Positions 9,058 to 15,598 of a stretch of DNA of 64,000 nucleotides are shown here, one piece after another; position 1 is the stretch's first letter; every line of letters begins with the position of its first letter. Source of the stretch: Mucilaginibacter terrigena (GTDB lineage: Bacteria > Bacteroidota > Bacteroidia > Sphingobacteriales > Sphingobacteriaceae); assembly GCF_004168255.1 (NCBI RefSeq), contig NZ_SEWG01000001.1, forward strand, positions 620,001-684,000, given 5' to 3'. The position numbers and the translations under genes are program-made. The notes beneath the pieces were generated by a model that saw only the letters and a program-made list of their open reading frames with translations, did no database searches and was not told the origin of the DNA.

Positions 9058-9669
9058 ATGATTGAGAACGGTGCTGTTTTACCGATGTTTTACCTGCCCC
9101 CGGTCGATTATTTCACAAAACTGGTAGACATTAAGCCGGACGTGGTGTTTGAACGCGAAGAACATTTCCCCAAGCAAACCTACCGTAACCGGGCAAACAT
9201 CTACTCGCCCGACGGGCGGCAAACGCTTACCGTGCCCGTTATAAAAGGTTCAAAAAATCATACCAAAACAAAGGATGTGCGCATCAGCTACGATTTTAGG
9301 TGGCAGCGCTCGCACTGGATGGGCATGCAAACCTGTTACCGCAGCTCGGCTTATTTTGAATATTACGAGGATGATTTCGCGCCGTTCTATGAAAAGCAAA
9401 CCACCTTTCTGATTGATTATAATAGCGAGCTGATGGCCTTATTGCTGCGCCTGCTAAAAATAAAGCTCGACATAAACTTTGCCGATACCTACGAAGCCAC
9501 CTACCCCAACCTTACCGACCTGCGCAGCGCATTTAGTGCTAAATATACGCCCGATACTGAACAAAAGCCTTACTTTCAGGTTTTTGAAGAGCGGCAGGGG
9601 TTTTTGAAAAACCTCAGCATCATCGACCTTTTGTTTAACCAGGGCCCGCAGGCCTTAAATTATTTGTAA
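9058..9669 (+). CDS. WbqC family protein
   Basis: A 203-residue protein of the WbqC-like family. Recognisable blocks are LPMFYLPPVDYF near the N-terminus, EHFPKQTYRNRANI (about 36-50) and the aromatic stretch CYRSSAYFEYYEDDF (about 93-107). WbqC proteins are found in O-antigen loci but their biochemical role is not settled. Its stop codon overlaps the corA start by one base (TAATG), so translation is coupled to corA. Family likely, function uncertain. Confidence 0.8.
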   Translation: MIENGAVLPMFYLPPVDYFTKLVDIKPDVVFEREEHFPKQTYRNRANIYSPDGRQTLTVPVIKGSKNHTKTKDVRISYDFRWQRSHWMGMQTCYRSSAYFEYYEDDFAPFYEKQTTFLIDYNSELMALLLRLLKIKLDINFADTYEATYPNLTDLRSAFSAKYTPDTEQKPYFQVFEERQGFLKNLSIIDLLFNQGPQALNYL

Positions 9670-10790
9670 TGGCTTATACCAGGCGCGTACGCTATAAAAA
9701 CAAAAAACGGAACATTAACGTAGGTGCACGCCCCGGTACGGTTATCATCCCCGAGGATGCCCTGCCGCCAAAGATCACCATCTACTCTTTTAACCAGGAC
9801 GACCTGCAGGTGAGTAATGGCACCGATATGGAAACCATTACCCGCCAGATAGCCAAATGCAACGACCATACCCACTGGATAAAGATCAATGGCCTGGGCG
9901 ATGCCAAGCTGATGGAGGATATCGGTACCTTTTTGGGGATAAATCAATTGGTTTTAGAGGATATAGTAAATACCCACCAGCGCCCCAAGTTTGACGAGTA
10001 CGAAGGCTATGTGTTTGGCACCAGCCGCGTTATTTATTTTAATAAGGAAAACGAGTTGGTGAACTGCCAATTTAGCGGCATCGTAAAGGACAACATAGTT
10101 ATCAGCTTTGAAGAGAGCCACCTGGATTATTTTGAGGTAATTACCACCCGCCTGAAAGCCGGCAAAGGCATTATCCGCACCGGCGGGCCGGGTTATATAT
10201 TTTACGCGCTGACGGATACCATCCTGGATAATTACTTTGTGATGCTATCCAAAATTGGCGATATGATAGACCAAACCGAGGATAAGCTGTACCAAAGCCC
10301 CGATAAAAGCATCATGTTTGATGCGCAGCAGTTAAAGCGAACGCTCATCATCATCCGCCGCGCCTGCTGGCCCGAACGCGACAAGATCAACGACATGATC
10401 CGCAGTGAAAGCCCCGAAATAACCCAGGAAACCAAGCTATACCTGCGCGATGCCTACGACCATTGCATACAGGCCATGGATATGGTAGAGAGCTACAAAG
10501 AGGTGACCAGCAGTATCATCGACCTGTACCTGAGCATGGTGAGCAACCGCATGAACGAGATCATGAAAGTGCTAACCATCATCTCGGTTATCTTTATCCC
10601 GCTAACCTTTATCGCCGGTATCTACGGTATGAACTTTAGTCGCGAAGACACCCACGGGCATGTAATACGAGACAATATGCCCGAACTGTATGTACAGCAC
10701 GGTTATGTTTATGCGTTGATAGGCATGTTTTTGATAGGCGCGTTCCAGGTGCTTATATTTTGGCGTAAGGGCTGGTTTAATAAGTTGTAA
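9669..10790 (+). CDS. corA: CorA-family magnesium/cobalt transporter
   Basis: A 373-residue CorA channel for Mg2+ (and Co2+/Ni2+). A large N-terminal cytosolic alpha/beta funnel domain is followed by a long stalk helix and two C-terminal membrane helices. The selectivity motif YGMNF is at about residues 318-322, right after the first membrane helix; the second helix covers about 345-366 and ends in a Lys-rich tail. The second helix is followed by FWRKGWFNKL, as expected for a cytosolic C-terminus. It overlaps wbqC by one base. Confidence 0.95.
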   Translation: MAYTRRVRYKNKKRNINVGARPGTVIIPEDALPPKITIYSFNQDDLQVSNGTDMETITRQIAKCNDHTHWIKINGLGDAKLMEDIGTFLGINQLVLEDIVNTHQRPKFDEYEGYVFGTSRVIYFNKENELVNCQFSGIVKDNIVISFEESHLDYFEVITTRLKAGKGIIRTGGPGYIFYALTDTILDNYFVMLSKIGDMIDQTEDKLYQSPDKSIMFDAQQLKRTLIIIRRACWPERDKINDMIRSESPEITQETKLYLRDAYDHCIQAMDMVESYKEVTSSIIDLYLSMVSNRMNEIMKVLTIISVIFIPLTFIAGIYGMNFSREDTHGHVIRDNMPELYVQHGYVYALIGMFLIGAFQVLIFWRKGWFNKL

Positions 10791-10791
10791 C

Positions 10792-11070
10792 TTAACGCCG
10801 CAACTTATAGGCAGGGTTATACACCAGGCGGTATGGGGCCCTGGGCTTGTTTGGATAAATAACATCTATTACGCTTATTTCAAGCACTTCGCAAATTTCC
10901 AGCAGTTTGGCAACGGTTAATTTGGAGTACCCTAACTCCATTTTTGAATAAGAATTTTGCGATGAACTCATCTTCATGGCCAGATAATCCTGGCTGTAAT
11001 TTTTACGCTCCCTGATAACCCGTATATTGTTTACTATCTCGTCAACTTTTTTTTGAAAATCGGTTTTCAT
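10792..11070 (-). CDS. Small XRE-family helix-turn-helix regulator
   Basis: A 92-residue DNA-binding protein. The HTH domain spans about residues 14-68: IRVIRERKNYSQDYLAMKM, then SQNSYSKMELGYSKLTVAKL. The recognition helix is around SQNSYSKME. No second domain is visible, and the C-terminus is basic (RAPYRLVYNPAYKLRR). It converges with corA, with one base between stop codons. There is no toxin or phage partner next to it, so it is probably a stand-alone regulator; its targets are unknown. Confidence 0.85.
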   Translation of the reverse strand: MKTDFQKKVDEIVNNIRVIRERKNYSQDYLAMKMSSSQNSYSKMELGYSKLTVAKLLEICEVLEISVIDVIYPNKPRAPYRLVYNPAYKLRR

Positions 11071-11189
11071 TTAAAATTTAGCATTATGTATACAGCTATT
11101 TACGATAACACTCTCCCGTTGGATTTTATAAATTATCGTTATAATTAAAAAAAATAAAATAAACCGCTTAGTATTACGCTAAAGGTTAA

Positions 11190-12314
11190 TTAAACAGACT
11201 GCCTGAATTTTAAAAATCTTTGCTTAAGCCTCTCTCTTACCGGCTCGTCGTACAGTTTAAGCGCGGCATAGGCCAGCAACATGAAAAACACGAAAAGGCC
11301 GCATGCAACCGGGATTACCGTTGACGGCGCGGGTTTTTCTTTGATGATCCAGAAGGTGTAAATATAAATGAACGGGTAATGGACGATATAAATAGGATAC
11401 GAGATATCGCCCGAAAATTTACAAAGCTTAGCCCACCTGCCGCTTACGTGCCCGCCTGCCCCTGCCGCCAATATAAGCGGGAACGCTACGATGATACAAA
11501 CCGCATCGAAATAACCGTTCCAGCTGTACCACGGGAAAAAGTAAAGCGCCGCTAACGCCAGCGAACAAACCGTGTATGCCATTGGTACACGGATAAGCTT
11601 ACCCGCGCGGAACAGCAACAAACCAGCAAAGAAAGGGAACATCATGCGCACCGGCGCTACCCAGATATTCGGGTACCCCTCGGCCCCTGGTCCGTAAAAC
11701 CAGCCCGCAATAAATTCAGATTTTATTTTGCCAAAGCCCCAGCCGGTACCCAGGTCGCCGTGGTCAACAGATACCACGGTAAGCACCACGCCGCTTAATA
11801 TAACTACTATCCACAAAACGGTTTTAGTCATTTTACGGCCAAAAACGGCGTAAATGATATTGGCAATATATTCCTGCATCAGGCTCCAGCACGGTCCGTC
11901 AAGTGGGTGTGTTTCGCCCCAGCCGCGCACATCAACCGGCGTTGGCAGCATGGTAAAGCCAATCAGGGCAACCACTACCAGCTTCCATACATCAAAGTGC
12001 AGGTTATCCTTAAATGGGTCGAACCAGAAAGCGATGGCCCCTATTACGGTACCCAAAATAACCAGCGGGTGCAGACGCACCAGGCGGATCTTCAGGAATT
12101 GCTTAATCGTCATGCCCTTTGCCCACCGGTCGTCATAAGCGTAACCCACCACAAAGCCCGATAGCATATAAAAAAAGTCGACCGCCAGGTAACCGTGGTG
12201 CATGGGATGTTTAGGCAACTCGGGGAAATAGCCTTCAAACAAATGGAATATTACTACTAATAGGGCGGCTGTGCCACGCAATCCGTCTAAAATGGGGTAA
12301 TGCGGTTTCGACAT
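11190..12314 (-). CDS. Acyltransferase 3 family membrane protein (OafA-like)
   Basis: A 374-residue polytopic membrane protein of the acyltransferase-3 family, which O-acetylates or otherwise acylates surface sugars and lipids. The N-terminal LDGLRGTAALLVVIFHLFEG holds the catalytic His (about residue 24), followed by VDFFYMLSGFVVGYAYDDRW (about 45-64), the family's second hallmark. About ten hydrophobic helices follow, and no SGNH domain is fused. It is a single gene with a 119-nt gap to the XRE gene and about 500 nt of gene-poor DNA upstream. Confidence 0.9.
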   Translation of the reverse strand: MSKPHYPILDGLRGTAALLVVIFHLFEGYFPELPKHPMHHGYLAVDFFYMLSGFVVGYAYDDRWAKGMTIKQFLKIRLVRLHPLVILGTVIGAIAFWFDPFKDNLHFDVWKLVVVALIGFTMLPTPVDVRGWGETHPLDGPCWSLMQEYIANIIYAVFGRKMTKTVLWIVVILSGVVLTVVSVDHGDLGTGWGFGKIKSEFIAGWFYGPGAEGYPNIWVAPVRMMFPFFAGLLLFRAGKLIRVPMAYTVCSLALAALYFFPWYSWNGYFDAVCIIVAFPLILAAGAGGHVSGRWAKLCKFSGDISYPIYIVHYPFIYIYTFWIIKEKPAPSTVIPVACGLFVFFMLLAYAALKLYDEPVRERLKQRFLKFRQSV

Positions 12315-12437
12315 ATAAGGCTTATGATTTGGGTTATAAGGTTTTTAAAGGTAATGGATTGAAATAGGATGTGCAAAAAGATTTATGTACAATAATAATA
12401 TACCAAGAACCAAACCGGTCATTTCGCTAAAAATTGC

Positions 12438-12493
12438 TTGCCTGCATGTTATATTAATATTTCTTAAATGTAATGTTTTATGCGTGCAGGCAA
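12438..12493. repeat. Inverted repeat TTGCCTGCATG...CGTGCAGGCAA upstream of the arg leader
   Basis: TTGCCTGCATG (12438-12448) and CGTGCAGGCAA (12483-12493) can pair over 11 bp with one G-U, separated by a 34-nt AT-rich spacer. It lies between the acyltransferase-3 start and the candidate arg promoter. It may be a regulator-binding pair of half-sites or a looped structure. No poly-T tract follows, so a simple terminator is unlikely. Confidence 0.55.
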
Positions 12494-12509
12494 ATTATAA
12501 CAGTTTTTT

Positions 12510-12541
12510 CTTGCATAAGTAAAATTTAATGTAATAATTTG
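12510..12541 (+). promoter_or_regulatory. Candidate promoter of the arginine operon leader
   Basis: CTTG (12510-12513) and ATAATTTG (12534-12541), 20 nt apart, resemble the Bacteroidota -33 TTTG and -7 TAnnTTTG boxes with mismatches. Transcription would start near 12548, about 28 nt before the leader ORF. The assignment rests on this spacing and on position only. Confidence 0.35.
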
Positions 12542-12575
12542 CACAAAATTAAAAAGTACACACACTTTACATAAA

Positions 12576-12701
12576 ATGATCAAACAAAACATAAACAGAA
12601 CGGATATCAGTGCATTTTTTGCCCCGGTTGCCGCTGCTTTAGTTTCTTTTGTTTTGTTGTTCCCTCCCAGCCGACGACGGGTGTTCATCCCACGGGTTTG
12701 A
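12576..12701 (+). CDS. Candidate 41-residue arginine-rich leader peptide
   Basis: This small ORF is the only plausible plus-strand ORF in the gap before the arginine genes. The peptide has a polar N-terminus (MIKQNINRTD), a hydrophobic core (about residues 14-29) and the end PPSRRRVFIPRV. The three Arg codons at 12672-12680 are CGA CGA CGG, CGA being sparsely used in neighbouring genes, and another CGG follows just before the TGA stop. The ORF ends 118 nt before the first biosynthetic gene. Inference: a regulatory leader whose translation senses charged tRNA-Arg or arginine. No strong terminator/antiterminator pair could be folded by eye. Confidence 0.45.
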   Translation: MIKQNINRTDISAFFAPVAAALVSFVLLFPPSRRRVFIPRV

Positions 12702-12819
12702 ATTAGGTTTTAATCTCCACCCAAATAAGGACGTTGCTCTTTAAACCTCCTTAAACATTGTCCCTCTAATTATTATGGCCTTACAAAGCCAATAATTTAA
12801 CGGTAATTTTTCTATACTA

Positions 12820-13473
12820 ATGACCATACAAGATTTTGACATAACCGTAGCAACTGCACAACATGCAGATTTTGCCACTATTATATGTGATGAAATGGCG
12901 GAATCGGCAAAGGCGCGCGGTACGGGTATTGCGCAGCGGTCGCCGGAGTATGTAGCCAATAAGATGCTGGAAGGCAAGGCGGTTATAGCCCTGCATAAAG
13001 ATGGCACCTGGGCAGGTTTTTGTTATATCGAGACCTGGAGCCACGGTGATTTTGTGGCCAATTCGGGTTTGATCGTAAACCCTATCTATCGCAAAGCAGG
13101 ACTTGCCAAGGCAATCAAGCATAAAATATTCGAACTCTCGCGCAGCAAATACCCAAAAGCTAAACTGTTTGGCTTAACCACAGGCCTTGCCGTAATGAAG
13201 ATAAACTCGGAGATAGGCTACGAACCGGTAACCTATTCAGAACTTACGCAGGACGAAGACTTTTGGAAAGGATGCCGCAGCTGTGTTAATTACGACATAT
13301 TGATGAGCAAAGACCGCAAGAACTGCATGTGCACCGCCATGCTTTTCGACCCAGAGGCAATTCAGAAAGAATATGAAGAGAAAATGAAGAAGATCACTCA
13401 TAAAGCGACATTGCTGGAGCGCATTGAAAAAGCGATAAAGAAGCGGATGGAGAAGATAATAGCATTAGGTTAA
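12820..13473 (+). CDS. GNAT acyltransferase, putative N-acyl-glutamate synthase (ArgA-like)
   Basis: A 217-residue GNAT-fold enzyme, first biosynthetic gene of the arg cluster. The acyl-CoA-binding region reads VNPIYRKAGLAKAIKHKIFE (about 87-106). A short Cys cluster (GCRSC, NCMC) lies in the second half, and the C-terminal tail is a Lys/Glu-rich helix. No amino-acid-kinase domain is fused, unlike classical ArgA. From its position, and because the pathway needs an N-acylglutamate synthase, I infer that it acylates glutamate (acetyl or succinyl). It ends just before the first inverted word array. Confidence 0.7.
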   Translation: MTIQDFDITVATAQHADFATIICDEMAESAKARGTGIAQRSPEYVANKMLEGKAVIALHKDGTWAGFCYIETWSHGDFVANSGLIVNPIYRKAGLAKAIKHKIFELSRSKYPKAKLFGLTTGLAVMKINSEIGYEPVTYSELTQDEDFWKGCRSCVNYDILMSKDRKNCMCTAMLFDPEAIQKEYEEKMKKITHKATLLERIEKAIKKRMEKIIALG

Positions 13474-13499
13474 AGGTAAAAGGCGAAAGGTAAAAGGTA
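13470..13499 (+). repeat. Left arm of inverted word array around four-helix-bundle gene 1
   Basis: Tandem words of the form AAAGGTAAAAGGCGAAAGGT followed by AAAAGGTA fill the whole gap from the stop of the GNAT gene to the start of the four-helix-bundle gene. They are the reverse complement of the array at 13863-13892, so the transcript could form a long stem with the gene in the loop. Confidence 0.8.
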
Positions 13500-13862
13500 A
13501 TGAGAGATTATAAAAAACTTGATATTTGGAAAAAAGCCCATTCTTTTACAAAACTCGTGTATCGGGAAATATTACCTGTTATGCCACCTGAAGAAAAATT
13601 TGCCCTAACCAATCAATTGCGACGTTCGGCGTACTCCATTCCGATGAATATCGTTGAAGGATGTGGAAAGAATACTGATAAAGATTTTACGCATTATCTC
13701 GATAATGCCTTAGGTTCGGCTCTTGAAGTGGAATATACATGTTTATTGATTTTTGACTTAGAATATATTTCACAAGATAAATACGATTTAGTTTACCAAC
13801 CCATAAACGAGATAAAAGCGATGCTTATCTCATTCATTAAATTTTTAAGAGATGGAAAATAA
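13500..13862 (+). CDS. Four-helix-bundle protein, 23S rRNA IVS/S23 family (copy 1)
   Basis: A 120-residue all-helical protein of the S23/intervening-sequence family (TIGR02436 type). Diagnostic blocks are the N-terminal DYKKLDIWKKAH, SIPMNIVEGCGK (about 49-60), ALGSALEVEY and INEIKAMLISFIKFLR. Such proteins are encoded in intervening sequences of 23S rRNA in Leptospira and others, and resemble Avd of diversity-generating retroelements; their function is unclear. Here it lies between the GNAT gene and argG, flanked by inverted arrays that fill both gaps. No reverse transcriptase is nearby. It is related to but clearly diverged from copy 2 at 16727. Confidence 0.88.
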   Translation: MRDYKKLDIWKKAHSFTKLVYREILPVMPPEEKFALTNQLRRSAYSIPMNIVEGCGKNTDKDFTHYLDNALGSALEVEYTCLLIFDLEYISQDKYDLVYQPINEIKAMLISFIKFLRDGK

Positions 13863-13892
13863 CCTTTCACCTTTTACCTTTTACCTTTTACC
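13863..13892 (+). repeat. Right arm of inverted word array around four-helix-bundle gene 1
   Basis: CCTTTCACCTTTTACCTTTT followed by ACCTTTTACC runs from the stop codon of the four-helix-bundle gene exactly to the argG ATG. It is complementary to the left arm at 13470-13499. The argG translation start is therefore embedded at the base of a possible stem. Confidence 0.8.
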
Positions 13893-15110
13893 ATGAAAAA
13901 GAAAGTAGTACTGGCATACAGCGGCGGATTAGATACCTCATTTTGCTGTATTTATTTAACACGCGACCTGGGTTACGAGGTTCACTCGGTAATTGTAAAT
14001 ACGGGTGGTTTTAGTGATGAAGAGCTTAAGGGCGTTGAAGAACGCGCTTACCAGATGGGCGTAACATCGCACCACGTGGTTGACGAAACCGAAAACTTCT
14101 ACAACACCTGCGTACGCTTTTTGATATATGGCAACGTGTTAAAAAATAACACCTACCCGCTATCGGTAAGTGCCGAACGTGTTAGCCAGGCTACGGCTAT
14201 TGCCAATTACGCTAAAGAAATAGGCGCCGAGTCGGTTGCCCACGGCAGTACAGGCGCCGGTAACGACCAGGTGCGTTTTGATATGATATTTAACATATTG
14301 GTGCCAGAGGTGCAGATCATCACCCCTATCCGCGACCTTAAATTAAGCCGCGAGGCCGAAATTGAATACCTGAAAAAACACGGCGTTGAAATGAACTTCG
14401 AGAAAGCGAAGTACTCCATTAACAAAGGTATCTGGGGTACATCTGTAGGCGGTAAAGAAACCCTGACCTCCAACTTAGGCCTTCCTGAAGAAGCATGGCC
14501 TACACAGGTTACCGCGTCTGAGCCAAAAACATTAGAACTGGTATTTGAGCAAGGCGAATTGGTTGGTATCGATAATGAAAAATACGACCATCCAACAAAA
14601 GCGATACAGGCATTGCAAGCCATAGCACAGCCTTACGGCATTGGCCGCGATATCCACGTGGGCGATACCATCATCGGTATAAAAGGCCGCGTTGGTTTTG
14701 AGGCTGCCGCGCCAATGGTGATCATTAAAGCGCACCATACTTTAGAAAAACATGTGCTTACCAAATGGCAGCTATCATGGAAGGATCAATTATCATCATT
14801 CTATGGCAACTGGCTGCACGAAGGGCAATTCCACGACCCTATTATGCGTAATATGGAGGCGTTTTTGACCGATACTCAAAAAAATGTGAGCGGCAAAGTA
14901 TTTGTTGAGTTGCACCCGTACCGTTTCCAGGTGGTGGGTATCGAGTCGGAGCACGACCTGATGAGCAACAAATTTGGCAGCTACGGCGAAATGAACAACT
15001 CGTGGAGCGGCGAAGATGTGAAAGGTTTCTCTAAGATCTTCGGTAACCAGGTAATGATATATCACAAAGTAAATGCTGTCCCCCAGCCCCCTGAAGGGGG
15101 AGCTGAATAG
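13893..15110 (+). CDS. argG: Argininosuccinate synthase
   Basis: Joins citrulline and aspartate with ATP to form argininosuccinate. The N-terminal PP-loop is LAYSGGLDTS (residues 7-16). Other conserved blocks are HGSTGAGNDQVRF (about 117-129) and KYSINKGIWGTSVGG. The protein is 405 residues. Its last residues (VPQPPEGGAE) are encoded by a GC-rich palindrome (15080-15103) rather than by ordinary argG sequence, so the natural C-terminus probably ended near YHKVNA. It starts directly after the right arm of the word array. Confidence 0.95.
   Translation: MKKKVVLAYSGGLDTSFCCIYLTRDLGYEVHSVIVNTGGFSDEELKGVEERAYQMGVTSHHVVDETENFYNTCVRFLIYGNVLKNNTYPLSVSAERVSQATAIANYAKEIGAESVAHGSTGAGNDQVRFDMIFNILVPEVQIITPIRDLKLSREAEIEYLKKHGVEMNFEKAKYSINKGIWGTSVGGKETLTSNLGLPEEAWPTQVTASEPKTLELVFEQGELVGIDNEKYDHPTKAIQALQAIAQPYGIGRDIHVGDTIIGIKGRVGFEAAAPMVIIKAHHTLEKHVLTKWQLSWKDQLSSFYGNWLHEGQFHDPIMRNMEAFLTDTQKNVSGKVFVELHPYRFQVVGIESEHDLMSNKFGSYGEMNNSWSGEDVKGFSKIFGNQVMIYHKVNAVPQPPEGGAE
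15080..15103. repeat. GC-rich palindromic element inside the argG 3' end
   Basis: CCCCCAGCCCCCTGAAGGGG followed by GAGC is the reverse complement of elements at 15188, 15629, 15656 and 16319. The core CCCCCTGAAGGGGG is self-complementary around GA. It is translated as PQPPEGGA at the end of ArgG. Confidence 0.8.
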
Positions 15111-15111
15111 A

Positions 15112-15150
15112 GCGAAGCCCCCTAACCCCCTAAAGGGGGAACTAAATTTG
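15112..15150. repeat. GC-rich palindromic element between argG and the cupin gene
   Basis: GCGAAGCCCCCTAACCCCCT followed by AAAGGGGGAACTAAATTTG; the stem is CCCCCT-AA-AGGGGG. The segment from AGCCCCCTAACC through ACTAAATTTG is repeated in front of argC at 15553-15593, but there the palindrome core is CTCCGTTGGATAACGGAG. Confidence 0.75.
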
Positions 15151-15154
15151 TAAT

Positions 15155-15562
15155 ATGACTGAAACTAATAAAGCTGATCTTCAAAAACTCCCCTTTCAGG
15201 GGGCTGGGGGGCCTCGTGTTTTTTCACGCAGCGAATGCTTAAGCACCTATAAGTGGGGCGATGATTGCTACGGCTGGAACTATGTTGACACCGATGCATT
15301 ATCCATAAAACAAGAATTAATGCCGCCCGATACTGCCGAGCAATTACATTATCACGAAAAGGCCTCACAGTTTTTCTTCATCCTGAAAGGCAGGGCAACT
15401 TTTACTATCGACGGGGAGATAAGCGTTTTAAAACCAGAGCAAGGGATAGAAATTAAACCCGGTCAAAAGCATTTTATAAGCAATAAAGAAAGCAGCGACC
15501 TGGAATTTATCCTCTACTCATCACCATCTACAAAAAATGATCGGGTAAATGTAGCCCCCTAA
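15155..15562 (+). CDS. Cupin-domain protein with repeat-derived N-terminus
   Basis: A small single-domain cupin, 135 residues. The metal-binding motif 1 is LHYHEKASQFFFILKG (about 63-78), with two His and a Glu, and motif 2 is PGQKHFISN (about 106-114). It also has the Trp/Tyr-rich segment typical of mannose-6-phosphate-isomerase-like cupins. Substrate unknown. The first 19 residues (MTETNKADLQKLPFQGAGG) are encoded by a palindromic element plus a start region duplicated almost exactly at the argC 5' end, so the native cupin sequence probably begins near PRVFSRSE. It sits between argG and argC, where it has no known metabolic role. Confidence 0.85.
   Translation: MTETNKADLQKLPFQGAGGPRVFSRSECLSTYKWGDDCYGWNYVDTDALSIKQELMPPDTAEQLHYHEKASQFFFILKGRATFTIDGEISVLKPEQGIEIKPGQKHFISNKESSDLEFILYSSPSTKNDRVNVAP
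15188..15214. repeat. Palindromic element encoding LPFQGAGG in the cupin gene
   Basis: CTCCCCTTTCAGGGGGCTGG followed by GGGGCCT, in frame at the start of the cupin gene. The opposite orientation is found in argG and after proC. Confidence 0.8.
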
Positions 15563-15598
15563 CCTCCGTTGGATAACGGAGAAACTAAATTTGATAAT

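Noticed and set aside
12464..12688. Minus-strand open frame of 74 codons upstream of the arg genes
   Set aside because: It overlaps the Arg-rich leader ORF, starts inside it on the other strand and gives a Cys/Phe-rich, AT-driven peptide without similarity to any family I know.
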